DNA of 64,000 nucleotides from Deltaproteobacteria bacterium (GTDB lineage Bacteria > Myxococcota_A > Polyangia > Polyangiales > Ga0077539). Below the pieces are notes generated by a model that was not told the DNA's origin, made no database searches, and saw only the letters and a program-made list of their open reading frames with translations. Location of the stretch: the NCBI GenBank assembly GCA_016704445.1, contig JADJAE010000007.1, positions 1-64,000 on the forward strand. The letters are read 5' to 3'. How positions within the stretch are numbered: position 1 is the first letter of the stretch; each line of letters begins with the position of its first letter. Positions 15,076-23,814 of the stretch are shown piece by piece. Both the position numbers and the translations under genes were made by a program.

Positions 15076-16494
15076 CTACGCGGTGCCCTGCGCCGACTTC
15101 AAGAAGCGTTCAACCTCCACGTGACTCACCTTCCCCTCGTCTTCCTTCCCCTCGTCGATGATCCTGCCCTGGTCGCCCGCCACCACCCTTCGAATGCGGG
15201 ACTTGCGGGAACGGGTGCCGGTCGCGCCATCGAGGACGTCGACCAGATCCGCGAAGACGATGTGAACTCCGCTGCGGCCGACGCCGAGGTGGCCTGGAGT
15301 ACCCTGGAGCAGGTTCATCGCCGTGCTGAGCACGACCGGTGAGTGGCTGTTGATCAGGAGCTGTGTCAGCGGTGCGTCGTCGAGGTCGGCAAAGTCGGTG
15401 ACGCGTTCCCACAACATCCCGATGAGAGCGCGGAGCCGCCCGGGATGGACGCCGTTCTCGGGCTCTTCGAAACAAAGCACGCCGCGGTGCCGAGGGTCCT
15501 GCAGCAGGGTGCACAGGGCCAGGACGCGCAGCGTTCCGTCCGAGGCAACCGCAGCGGGAATGACTCCGCCGCGGAGCGCGAGCGCGACCCGATATTCACG
15601 CGCGGCGTCGACCTTCTCCACCCCGAGGTCGAGCACCTCGGGGACGCAGCGGGCCACGTCGCGCACGATGTCCGGGAGCACCCCCTTCGGTCGGGTCTCC
15701 GAGCGCGTCTCGCTGGCGATCCGGTAGAGCGTCGCGGCGAGGTTGGAGCCGTCGGGCTGGAGTTCATCAACGCTCAAGAACGGGCTGGTCTTCCGCAGCG
15801 CGAGCGCATCGAGGTGGAGGAGGCGCCACCGCTTCATCTCCTCACGAAGAGCAAAGAGATGCGGGAAGTCGGCGCTGGTCATCGTCGAGAGCACCGTCGC
15901 CTCGGCAGCCACGACCTCGCGCTTGCGTCCGGGTTGACCGTCTTGATGAATCCGAAAGACCAACGGTCCTTCATCAGGCTTCGAACTGGTCAGGAAGGCT
16001 GAGTCCCGATGGTGGTAGCGAAAGAGGTTTCGTATGGGGCGGGCGGCGTCGCCCATCACCGTCTTCGTCCAACGGTCGGTCGTGGCCCGGATCGGCGACG
16101 CGTGCTCTTCCACGACGAGAACACGCTCGTTGCCGTGGTCGTCCTGGCGTAACGCGAGCGTGACGCTGTAACGGATGCGAGTGTGCTTGAGCTCCTTCTC
16201 CCCGCCCCAGGGATCTCGCACCGTGGGTTCGAGCAGGACGTCGACATCGAATCGCATCCGGTCGGCCCGTTTGCCGGTCTCGTCGACGATGCGAAACAGG
16301 TCCAGCGGTTGTCCGCGGCTCTGCTGCAGCGCGGTGCGGAGGTCGTTCGTCGCGAGGTGCGACAGGAGCTGGATCGCGTCGAAGAGGTTGGACTTGCCCG
16401 ACGCGTTCGGCCCGACGATCAGGGTGAACGGATACAGGTCCACCGAAAATTGATCGAAGGTCTTGAAGCCGGAGCAAGCGAAGCGGGTGATCAC
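15076..16494 (-). CDS. OLD/RecF-like AAA ATPase
   Basis: 472-aa ABC/SMC-like ATPase of the OLD/AAA_15/AAA_21 group. The Walker A loop LIVGPNASGKSNLFDAIQLL is at about residues 25-44, preceded by the usual F-x-GFKTFDQFSVDL. Near the C-terminal end VLCFEEPENGVHPGRL is the Walker B region and LINSHSPVVLS the His switch. No nuclease domain is fused; the Toprim-like function is supplied by the separate DUF4276 protein encoded 3 bp downstream. Likely a defence or DNA-repair ATPase. The gene pair lies between identical 43-bp repeats. Confidence 0.87.
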   Translation of the reverse strand: MITRFACSGFKTFDQFSVDLYPFTLIVGPNASGKSNLFDAIQLLSHLATNDLRTALQQSRGQPLDLFRIVDETGKRADRMRFDVDVLLEPTVRDPWGGEKELKHTRIRYSVTLALRQDDHGNERVLVVEEHASPIRATTDRWTKTVMGDAARPIRNLFRYHHRDSAFLTSSKPDEGPLVFRIHQDGQPGRKREVVAAEATVLSTMTSADFPHLFALREEMKRWRLLHLDALALRKTSPFLSVDELQPDGSNLAATLYRIASETRSETRPKGVLPDIVRDVARCVPEVLDLGVEKVDAAREYRVALALRGGVIPAAVASDGTLRVLALCTLLQDPRHRGVLCFEEPENGVHPGRLRALIGMLWERVTDFADLDDAPLTQLLINSHSPVVLSTAMNLLQGTPGHLGVGRSGVHIVFADLVDVLDGATGTRSRKSRIRRVVAGDQGRIIDEGKEDEGKVSHVEVERFLKSAQGTA

Positions 16495-16616
16495 TGCTCG
16501 ACAGCGTTACCACCCAGCGGCGCCGTCCGCGACCTGGGGATCGCACCCCTCCGTCCCAGCACCACGACTTTTCCGACCCCTCCGCCCGATGGCCTCCCGC
16601 TACGATCGCGGCACCC

Positions 16617-17369
16617 ATGGCCACCCCCCGCAGCACACGCTCGTCCGGCGCCGTCGCGGCGTCGAAGAAGCCCATGTCGAAGGCCCTCGCGGCGCGCGCC
16701 CGCACCCTCCATGAGGCCCGCCGCCAGCGCCTCGCGGCGCTGGGCTTCGACGCCATCGCCCGCGTCCGCGAGCACCGCGCGGACATCACCGCCAGCTTCT
16801 ATGACATCGGCGAGGCGCTCGTCGCGCTCCAGGGTGACGGCGTCGCCGACGCGCTCGGCTGCGAGGACTTCGACGCCATCTGCCGCGAGCACCTCGACAT
16901 GTCCCCCACGCACGCGGCGAGGCTCGTCGACCTCGTCGGGCGCCTCACGCGAGAGCTCGCGCTGTCGCTCGGCGTCGACCGCGCCAGCGCCCTCATGGCG
17001 CTCGTCGACGCGACGCCCGACGACGACGCGCCCGTGGACATCCTGCACGCCACGCTCGCGCTGCCGTCGGGGAAGAAGCTCGCGGTCGAGAAGGCGTCCA
17101 CCGAGGCGCTCTACGCGGCGGCCAAGGAGTTTCGCCAGGCCGCGGCGGCGCCCGCGAAGCGCTCGCGGGGGCTGACCACCAGCGTCGCCGAGCGCTCCCG
17201 GTTCGCCGCGGCGATGAAGCGGGCGGCGGGCGACGCGCGCTTCGAGGACGTCGAGGCGAGGCTCGTCGCGCGAGGGGCGAAGAAGGGCGCGGCGGTGCGG
17301 GTGGATGTTCCGTTGGAGCTGTGGGAGGCGATGGTCACCGCGGCGGTGCGGCCGAAGAAGACCCGGTAG
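16617..17369 (+). CDS. Hypothetical Ala-rich protein with HTH-like segment
   Basis: 250-aa soluble protein I do not recognise. It is Ala/Arg-rich at the N-terminus, then helical: ITASFYDIGEALVALQGDGV and CEDFDAICREHLDMSPTHAARLVDLVGRL, the latter looking like a helix-turn-helix of the kind found in plasmid or phage regulators. The C-terminal ends with basic residues. It is divergent from the ATPase operon with 122 bp between and lies inside the segment bracketed by the 43-bp repeats, so it may regulate that pair. No signal peptide or membrane segment. Confidence 0.6.
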   Translation: MATPRSTRSSGAVAASKKPMSKALAARARTLHEARRQRLAALGFDAIARVREHRADITASFYDIGEALVALQGDGVADALGCEDFDAICREHLDMSPTHAARLVDLVGRLTRELALSLGVDRASALMALVDATPDDDAPVDILHATLALPSGKKLAVEKASTEALYAAAKEFRQAAAAPAKRSRGLTTSVAERSRFAAAMKRAAGDARFEDVEARLVARGAKKGAAVRVDVPLELWEAMVTAAVRPKKTR

Positions 17370-17380
17370 CGGGGCGATCG

Positions 17381-17423
17381 GAAAACCAGGGCTGGTATTC
17401 GCGAAAACCAGGGCTGGTATTCG
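17381..17423 (+). repeat. 43-bp repeat of two dyads, copy 2
   Basis: Exact second copy of the 14302-14344 sequence, same orientation, 3,079 bp downstream. Lies between the convergent ends of the 250-aa gene and the next lipoprotein gene. Confidence 0.9.
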
Positions 17424-17468
17424 CGGGGTGGACATGGGGCTTCCTCGTCGAGGGGCCCCGGTGGCGCT

Positions 17469-19601
17469 TCAGCGCGGCGAGCGCGAGAGGAACCCGTCCC
17501 CGGCCTGGGTCCGCGCGACGGCCATGCCCTCGATGACGCCGCTGCCGACCATCTTGCCGCCGAGGACCACGTCGGAGGCGCCCGCGGAGAGGGTCTGCTC
17601 GTAGATGGAGAGGCCCGTGGCGTAGAACCGCGCCGCCGTCGCCGCGCCCGAGGCGTTGAAGGCCGCGAGCCAGTTCGCGCGACCGCCCGCCGTGGGCACC
17701 GACCGACCGCCGATGGAGAACGTGGTCGAGTCCGTGTTGCCGATCGCGAAGAGCGTCCCGTCGGGGCCGACGCTCAGCGCGTCGACGCCCTCATGGCCCG
17801 TCGTGCCCACGTTGCCCACCGCCTCGGCGCCCCAGCGGAACGCCCCCGCCGCGTCGACGCTCACCACGAAGCCGTTGTAGTAGCTGCCGCCGAAGCTCCC
17901 GGTGCCGACCCGGAGCGGCCCCGCGGCGAACTCGCCGGCCGCGTAGAGGTTGCCCGAGGCGTCGCGCGCCAGGTCGCTCACGTTGACGTTGGAGGCGCCG
18001 CGGAGGACGGTGTTCCAGCGCAGCGAGAGGTCGGGCCCGAAGCGCAGGATCGCCCCCGCGACCGCGGTGCCCATGATCTCCGTCGTCCCCACGAGGAGCC
18101 GGGTGCCGAAGCCGATGAGCACCGTCGCGCCGTCGCTCGGCTCGGCCGCGAGGCCGCCCATGTAGTCGTACGCGGCGCTGCCGAAGGTCACCACGTTCTG
18201 CGGTGAGCCGTCCGCCGCGCCGAGCTGCGCCACGAACATGTCGTTGCCCCCGAGCGACGGCAGCGAGCGCCCGTCGAACACCGTCGTGTTCGAGTAGTAG
18301 CCCGCCACCCACACCCGCCCCGCGGCGTCCGTCGACACCCGCTGCGCGCTGTCGCTCCCGGTGCCTCCGTGGCGCACCGCCCAGCGCAGCGCTCCGTCGG
18401 GCGTGTAGCTCGCCGCGAACCAGTCGGTGCTCCCCGCCGAGCCGAGCATGCGCCCGCCGATGGTGGTGGTCCCGCTGAACGAGCCCACCGCGTAGACGTT
18501 GCCCGCCGCGTCGGAGGCGACGGACCACACCGCGCCCCCGAGCGCCGCCGACCACCGCACCGCGCCGTCGGGGGAGAGCTTCGCGATCCATCCGCGGCCA
18601 GCGCCCGTGAGCGTCGCCCCGCCGAGGGTGATCGACGACGAGAACGATCCGCCCGCGATCAGGTTGCCCGCCGGATCGCGCGCGAGAGCGTTCACCGCGT
18701 CGTCCCCGGTGCCGCCGTACTGCTGCAGCCACGGGGTCACCCCGCAGGCCCCGCGCACGCACGTCGTCCCCGCGCCGCAGACCCGCCCGCAGGCCCCGCA
18801 GTGGGCCTCGTCGGTGGACGCGTCGACGCACCGCCCGCCGCACTCGGTGAGCCCCGGCGCGCAGGCCATCGCGCCGCAGCGGGACGACGCGCACGCGACG
18901 CCCGTCGGGCACGCGTAGCCGCAGGCGCCGCAGTTCGCGCGGTCCGTCGCAAGGTCGGCGCAGCGCCCCGAGCACATCACGCCGCCGCACACGCACGCGC
19001 CCGCCACGCAGGTCGCCGCCCCGCCGCAGGCGATGCCGCAGCCGCCGCAGTTGCGCGGGTCGCTCGCGGGCGCCGCCTCGCAGCCGTTGGCCGCCTCGCC
19101 GTCGCAGTCGACGTAGCCCGCGTCGCAGCGTACGACCTGGCACGCCCCGGCGGCGCACATCGCCGTCGCGTGGGCGGGGGCGCACGCGCGGCCGCAGCCG
19201 CCGCAGTGGGCGAGGTCGGTCATGGTGCTCACGCACGCCGAGCCGCACAGGCCCAACCCCGGCGCGCAGGTGACGCCCACGTCGATGGGCGCAGGGACGT
19301 CGACGCCCACGTCGATGGGCGCGGGGACGTCGACGCGCACGTCGATGGGCGCAGGGACGTCGACGCCCGCATCGAGGGGAGCAGGGACGTCGACCGCGAC
19401 CACATCGGGGCCCGCGTCGATGGGCGCGGGGACATCGACGGCGACCACATCGGGGGCCGCGTCGACCGACGTCACGTCCGCGGGGGCGACGCCGAGCGGG
19501 GCGATGTTCACCGGCGCGCACGCGGCGACGCCCGACAGCGCGATCGCCCAACACCCGAACGCGAGCCTGCGCCCACGAAGGGCGGTGCGGGAGTTCTTCA
19601 T
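17469..19601 (-). CDS. Cys-rich lipoprotein with SBBP-type beta-propeller
   Basis: 710-aa lipoprotein; ATG at 19601 gives a signal peptide with lipobox VAAC (Cys28). A linker of PAPID-type repeats (VDVPAPIDVGVDVPAPIDVG, DNA repeats at 19262-19465) is followed by Cys-rich modules of the HCGGCGRAC / NCGGCGIAC / NCGACGYAC type, common in myxobacterial surface proteins, and then by repeated GNLIAGGSFSSSITLGG-like units (beta-propeller SBBP repeats). Probably surface-exposed, perhaps binding other cell or matrix components; no enzymatic motif seen. Upstream sequence in the same frame is open but has no coding character. Confidence 0.8.
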   Translation of the reverse strand: MKNSRTALRGRRLAFGCWAIALSGVAACAPVNIAPLGVAPADVTSVDAAPDVVAVDVPAPIDAGPDVVAVDVPAPLDAGVDVPAPIDVRVDVPAPIDVGVDVPAPIDVGVTCAPGLGLCGSACVSTMTDLAHCGGCGRACAPAHATAMCAAGACQVVRCDAGYVDCDGEAANGCEAAPASDPRNCGGCGIACGGAATCVAGACVCGGVMCSGRCADLATDRANCGACGYACPTGVACASSRCGAMACAPGLTECGGRCVDASTDEAHCGACGRVCGAGTTCVRGACGVTPWLQQYGGTGDDAVNALARDPAGNLIAGGSFSSSITLGGATLTGAGRGWIAKLSPDGAVRWSAALGGAVWSVASDAAGNVYAVGSFSGTTTIGGRMLGSAGSTDWFAASYTPDGALRWAVRHGGTGSDSAQRVSTDAAGRVWVAGYYSNTTVFDGRSLPSLGGNDMFVAQLGAADGSPQNVVTFGSAAYDYMGGLAAEPSDGATVLIGFGTRLLVGTTEIMGTAVAGAILRFGPDLSLRWNTVLRGASNVNVSDLARDASGNLYAAGEFAAGPLRVGTGSFGGSYYNGFVVSVDAAGAFRWGAEAVGNVGTTGHEGVDALSVGPDGTLFAIGNTDSTTFSIGGRSVPTAGGRANWLAAFNASGAATAARFYATGLSIYEQTLSAGASDVVLGGKMVGSGVIEGMAVARTQAGDGFLSRSPR

Positions 19602-19712
19602 AAGGGCGCGGAAGCTATCCTGCTCCCTGGGAGTCGTTCCAATCTTCGGCCTGACGACGGTGGTCCATCGCGGCGTGCGCAGCGCCCGGATCGATGGTGA
19701 TAGCGTCGCGGG

Positions 19713-21179
19713 ATGAGCCGTCGACCCAAGGGCCTCGATCGCATCCATCGCCGCGTGCGCTCGTCCGTGGCGCTCTCCCTCGCCGCCTCGGTGCTCGGCC
19801 TGGCAGGCCCCGTCGGAGCGATCACCCACACCTTCACCTTCCGCGACACGCTGCTCCCCCGCGAGGGCGGCGCTGCGCTGGTGCCGGTGTTCAACGGATC
19901 GGGTCCGGCGACGATTCTCACCCAGGGGATGGGGGGCTTCGTCAACGGGAGCTTCGTCACGCAGACCATCACCGCCCGGGCCTGCGCCTCGCGGCCCACG
20001 GTGCGCGCGTGGTCCTTCCCCGCCCAAGGGGGGCTGCGGCATCCCAACATGGCCCCGGTGATCGCCTCCGGCTCGTACACCCTCTCGATGCTGGTGCGCT
20101 TCAACCCGCAGACGGGCGGGTACGCGCGCCTCGTCGACTTCTCCAACTCCACCCTCGACACGGGCATCTACGAGCTCGGCGGCGGCGTGAGCTTCTACCC
20201 CGTCGGAACCTACGCCGCGGGCAGCTTCGTGCAGGCCGAGGACACCTTCGTCACCCTCACCCGCGACGCCACCACCCGCGTCGTCAACCTCTACATCAAC
20301 GGCGTCGCCTCGGGCACGTACACCGACTCGACGGACCTCTACGCGCCCGCGAGCGGCACGCTCTACTTCTTCATGGACAACACCACGGGCTCGGCCGCCA
20401 TCTCCGAGTCCAACGCGGGGGTGGTGTCCTATCTGCAGATCGCCGACGCGCCGATCAGCCCCACGGCGGTGGTCGCCAGCCTCGGGGAGATCTGCGTCGC
20501 CGTGCGCTGCGGCAACGGGGTCCTCGAGGCGGGCGAAGGGTGCGACAGCGGCGCGGGCAACGGCTCGACGGAGTGCGACTCGATGTGCCGCATCCGCAGC
20601 GGCAACCCCTGCAACGCCACCGCCCCAGGCGCGACCGGCAACGCGTCGTGCGCCAGCATGACCTGCCTCACCGCGGGCGTTCCTGCCCCAGGCCGCTGCG
20701 TGCAGTGCACCACGAACGCCCAGTGCTCCGGCGACACGCCCGTGTGCAACGCCGCCACCAACGTCTGCGTGGCCATGCTCGATGCGGGCGTCGTCGACAG
20801 CGGCGCAACAGACACGGGACCCGCGGACACGGGACCCGCAGACACGGGACCCGCAGACACGGGAGTGCGCGACGTCGGCGTCATCGACGGGGCCGTGACG
20901 GTCGACGCGGGTGGACTCGACGCGGGCGTTCTCGACGCGGGTGGACTCGACGCGGGGGACGCGGGCGCTCGACGCGGGCGCTCCCGACGCGGGCGCTCCC
21001 GACGCGGAACGGCGCCCGACGCGGGCGAGGTCGACGCGGGCGAGATGGAGCTCGCCGACGGAGGCTCGTGCGGGTGTCGCACCACGCGGCCGAGCTCGGC
21101 GGGCGGTGGGCTGGCGAGCGCGCTCACGGCCCTCGCCTGGTTGACCATCGCCCGGCGCCGCAAGCGCGGCGCGGCGTAG
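19713..21179 (+). CDS. Secreted LamG-like protein with MYXO-CTERM-like tail
   Basis: 488-aa protein with signal peptide (cleavage after VGA), a LamG/concanavalin-like domain (about residues 30-255: SYTLSMLVRFNPQTGGYARL, LYINGVASGTYTDS), a Cys-rich repeat (CGNGVLEAGEGCDSG), a CVQCTTNAQCSGDTPVC module, a long D/T/G/A-rich linker, and at the end a CGC motif, a hydrophobic stretch and RRRKRG, the pattern of MYXO-CTERM sorting tails. Inside the linker the D-A-G repeats run out of frame for about 14 residues (ARRGRSRRGRSRRG) and then return, suggesting two compensating indels. Surface-anchored protein of unknown ligand. Confidence 0.78.
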   Translation: MSRRPKGLDRIHRRVRSSVALSLAASVLGLAGPVGAITHTFTFRDTLLPREGGAALVPVFNGSGPATILTQGMGGFVNGSFVTQTITARACASRPTVRAWSFPAQGGLRHPNMAPVIASGSYTLSMLVRFNPQTGGYARLVDFSNSTLDTGIYELGGGVSFYPVGTYAAGSFVQAEDTFVTLTRDATTRVVNLYINGVASGTYTDSTDLYAPASGTLYFFMDNTTGSAAISESNAGVVSYLQIADAPISPTAVVASLGEICVAVRCGNGVLEAGEGCDSGAGNGSTECDSMCRIRSGNPCNATAPGATGNASCASMTCLTAGVPAPGRCVQCTTNAQCSGDTPVCNAATNVCVAMLDAGVVDSGATDTGPADTGPADTGPADTGVRDVGVIDGAVTVDAGGLDAGVLDAGGLDAGDAGARRGRSRRGRSRRGTAPDAGEVDAGEMELADGGSCGCRTTRPSSAGGGLASALTALAWLTIARRRKRGAA

Positions 21180-21199
21180 GTCGCGCGGCCCCTTCGCTG

Positions 21200-21297
21200 G
21201 GCTCCGTTCGGCACAGGGGCGCACCCCTCCGCTTCGCTTCGGGCGAGGCCGCGTTGGGCTGAGCCTGGTCGGTCGCTCCCCTGTGCCGAACGGAGCC
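21200..21297. repeat. 20-bp perfect inverted repeat between convergent genes
   Basis: Bases 21200-21219 (starting GGCTCCGTTCGG) are the exact reverse complement of 21278-21297. The 58-nt loop contains CCCCTCCGCTTCGCTTCGG, a near match to the core of the large inverted repeat at 48.5 kb. It sits between two convergent genes and may end transcription from both sides. Confidence 0.85.
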
Positions 21298-21328
21298 GAG
21301 GCGGGGGGCCATATGTTCAAGGCGTGCG

Positions 21329-22147
21329 TCAGCCCCGGCGGAGGCGATCGGCGATGGCGTCGGCGACGCGCGGGGAGAAGAGCATCGCGCCGTGGCCGAT
21401 GTCGTCGAAGACCACGTCGGCGTTGTCGCCCTGGTCGCTGGTGAGCTCGGAGGAGGTGGAGGGGACGACGATGTTGTCGCTGCGTGACCAGATGGAGAAG
21501 AAGGGCACGCCGCCCGGGTTCGCGCCGGGTTCGCGCTCGTGTCGAAGCAGCGCGCTGCGGGCGCCGCCGAAGGCGAGCCAGGCCCAGATGGTTCCGCGGT
21601 AGGGCGTGGCGATGGTGACCACGCGGCGCACCTTGGAGGCGCCGTCGAGGTGCTCGACGTAGTAGCGGGCGACCACGCCGCCGAGGCTGTGGGCGATGAT
21701 GTCCACCTTCTCGACGCCCTCCCTGGCCCTCACGTCGTCGACGAAGCGGGCGAGGTGCGCGGCCGAACGGTCCAGCGACTGCGGGGAGAAGTACGAGGTG
21801 CCGAACAGCGGCCCGATGCCGCGCCTCGCGAGCCGAGGACCCAGCCAGATCCAGTTGGTGCGGTTCATCATGTAGCCGTGCAGGAGCACGACCGGCGGCC
21901 CTCGCTCCTCCGGCGTGCGCTCTCCCTCCACGGTCGAGCGGTAGACCTCGCCGAGCAGCCAGAACAGCGGCCACACCGGGGTGACCACGAAGAGCACCAG
22001 CAGCTCCTTGAGCGCCGCCCAGAGGAGGTGCTTCCAGGTCGCTCGGGTGCCCGAGAGCGCCTGCGCGCCGAAGGTGACCGTGATGAAGAGAAGCGTGCCC
22101 GCGAAGAGCAGGGCGACGAGCCAGCCGACCATGTCGAGGGCGCTCAC
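21329..22147 (-). CDS. Membrane-anchored alpha/beta-hydrolase (lipase-like)
   Basis: 272-aa protein. Two N-terminal hydrophobic segments (about residues 5-30 and 42-65) anchor it in the inner membrane; the rest is an alpha/beta-hydrolase domain with oxyanion HGYMMNRTNW, nucleophile elbow AHSLGG (Ser in GHSLG-like context), acid in the SDNIVVPS region and a late GHGAM histidine. This matches triacylglycerol lipase/PGAP1-like hydrolases. Start given as GTG 22147; an ATG at 22132 is an alternative. Substrate probably a lipid ester. Confidence 0.82.
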   Translation of the reverse strand: MSALDMVGWLVALLFAGTLLFITVTFGAQALSGTRATWKHLLWAALKELLVLFVVTPVWPLFWLLGEVYRSTVEGERTPEERGPPVVLLHGYMMNRTNWIWLGPRLARRGIGPLFGTSYFSPQSLDRSAAHLARFVDDVRAREGVEKVDIIAHSLGGVVARYYVEHLDGASKVRRVVTIATPYRGTIWAWLAFGGARSALLRHEREPGANPGGVPFFSIWSRSDNIVVPSTSSELTSDQGDNADVVFDDIGHGAMLFSPRVADAIADRLRRG

Positions 22148-22179
22148 GGGCGCAAACTAGCCAGGGCGGATTTCCAGTG

Positions 22180-23814
22180 TCAACGCGCGATGCGAGCGCG
22201 GGACAGCGCCCCCGTCGCCGAGCGCAGGTACACGTGTACCGCGAGCCAGGCCCGCGCCCTCGCTCCTCGGTCGCCCGCGCTCAGCGCCAGGGCCTCGAGC
22301 CCGTCGGCCCCGGTGGAGAAGAGCGCCTCCCGAAGGCGGGCGCACTCCCGCATCACCTCCGGCAGCGCGGCGCCCGGCAGGCTCGGCCCACCCGCCAGCA
22401 CGAAGCGCTGCATCCGACGACGCATCGGCTCCAGCGCATCGGCCCTCACCGACGCTCCAGTCGAGGGCGCTGCGGGCTCCTGCGCGGCTCCCAGGTCGCG
22501 CCTCCCGAGGCGGTCGTAGCCCACGGAATGCCACTTCGGCTCCGGCGCTCCCTCCACGAGCAGCGCCACCGGGTGCACCGGCCCGCCCGGCTCCGCGATG
22601 CGCCCCACCAGCTTCACCCGAGCCCCGGCCTGCGAGAGCTTCTCCAGGTTCTCCCGGTACGCAAAGCGGATGTCGTCGATGGGATTCTCCAGCGGCACCC
22701 CGACGCCACCGAGGTCCAGCCACGCTCCCTCCGCGCCGCCGCGCACCGCTCCCCGGAGGAACACCAGGCCCATGCGCTCCCCGCGGTCCGCCCGGGAGAG
22801 CTGCGCCCCTGCATCCTCCTCGAAGAGCCTCTCCACCAGGGCCTCGTCCCTCGCCGAGGAGACGCACACCACGCCCCGACCCGCGCCGAGCCTCCCATCG
22901 GCCGACACTTCCGCGCGCGCGAACAGCAGCCCTCCGCGCGCCGCCTCGCGATGGGAGAGCGAGGTCTCCCCGAAGCGTAGCTGCGCGTCGTAGGCGTCCT
23001 TCGCCCGGTCGATGTCGCCGGGGATGACCTCCTGGGCCGAGTAGACCCGCTCGCCGTCGGTGAAGTACGTGACGACCCCGGCGTAGCCCCTTCGCACCAC
23101 CGGCTCGCAGCCGATGCCCGAGAGGCGCAGCGATCCCACCGGGTGGTACTCGCGCCGGGCGATCCCTCGCCAGGTCGGGCTGCCGTCGCCCGCGGCGAGG
23201 CGATACGAGACCAGCAGCAGCTCGGCGACGCGAGACGAGGCCTCCGAGAGCCGGAAATCGGGGCTCTTGTCGCGCAGGTCACGAACGGACTCGTACACGC
23301 CCAGGGCGGCCGACTCGAGGCGGGGGAGGCCCTCGCGCCGGCTCGAGTGCGCCACCCGCAGCAGCTCTCCCATGCGCAGGATCGAGACCCGGGAGAGCCC
23401 GTCCGCCAGGATCTCTGCGCCCACGCGAGCCGCGTCCCCGGCCGTGGCGAGCTCGCTGGCGTTGAGGGGCTCGCTCGCGCTCTCCGGCGGCTTCGTCGTC
23501 ACGGCCTCGGACCCGGGCTCGTCGGGCGCGTTGGCCTCGGCCAGCGGGAGCACCGAGAGCACCGCGAGCAGGTGGAAGCACCTCGGCTGGAGGAGGCAGG
23601 TGCAGCTCGCGTCCTCCGCACGCAAGACCCCGGCGGCCGAGAGGGTCACGGTCTCCTCGCCCGCCGTCACGGTCACCGACTCTCCGAAGACCCAGGTCCA
23701 CTCGTCGGCCGCGCGTGGGCTCGCGTCGAGCCTCTTGGCGGCGCGCGCGGGCACCGCCCGGGTGAGCGCCGCGAGCACCTCGGGCAGCACCGCAGGACCG
23801 CGCGGCCGGGTCAC
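22180..23814 (-). CDS. SWIM zinc finger protein of MoxR/vWA cluster (YehQ-like)
   Basis: 544-aa protein. The N-terminal part carries the SWIM zinc finger C-x-C-x5-C-x-H (Cys71, Cys73, Cys79, His81 in CTCLLQPRCFHLL). The remainder is helical with no other motif I recognise. It starts with GTG overlapping the stop of the DUF5682-vWA gene (GTGA at 23811-23814), so it is the last, coupled gene of the operon. SWIM proteins next to MoxR ATPases and vWA proteins are a known arrangement, as in the E. coli yehL-yehM-yehP-yehQ cluster. A substrate- or nucleic-acid-recognition role is inferred. Confidence 0.75.
   Translation of the reverse strand: MTRPRGPAVLPEVLAALTRAVPARAAKRLDASPRAADEWTWVFGESVTVTAGEETVTLSAAGVLRAEDASCTCLLQPRCFHLLAVLSVLPLAEANAPDEPGSEAVTTKPPESASEPLNASELATAGDAARVGAEILADGLSRVSILRMGELLRVAHSSRREGLPRLESAALGVYESVRDLRDKSPDFRLSEASSRVAELLLVSYRLAAGDGSPTWRGIARREYHPVGSLRLSGIGCEPVVRRGYAGVVTYFTDGERVYSAQEVIPGDIDRAKDAYDAQLRFGETSLSHREAARGGLLFARAEVSADGRLGAGRGVVCVSSARDEALVERLFEEDAGAQLSRADRGERMGLVFLRGAVRGGAEGAWLDLGGVGVPLENPIDDIRFAYRENLEKLSQAGARVKLVGRIAEPGGPVHPVALLVEGAPEPKWHSVGYDRLGRRDLGAAQEPAAPSTGASVRADALEPMRRRMQRFVLAGGPSLPGAALPEVMRECARLREALFSTGADGLEALALSAGDRGARARAWLAVHVYLRSATGALSRARIAR

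Noticed and set aside
19262..19465. Repeats near GTCGATGGGCGC as a possible CRISPR or iteron array
   Set aside because: They are the in-frame PAPID linker of a lipoprotein; unit spacing equals codon multiples.
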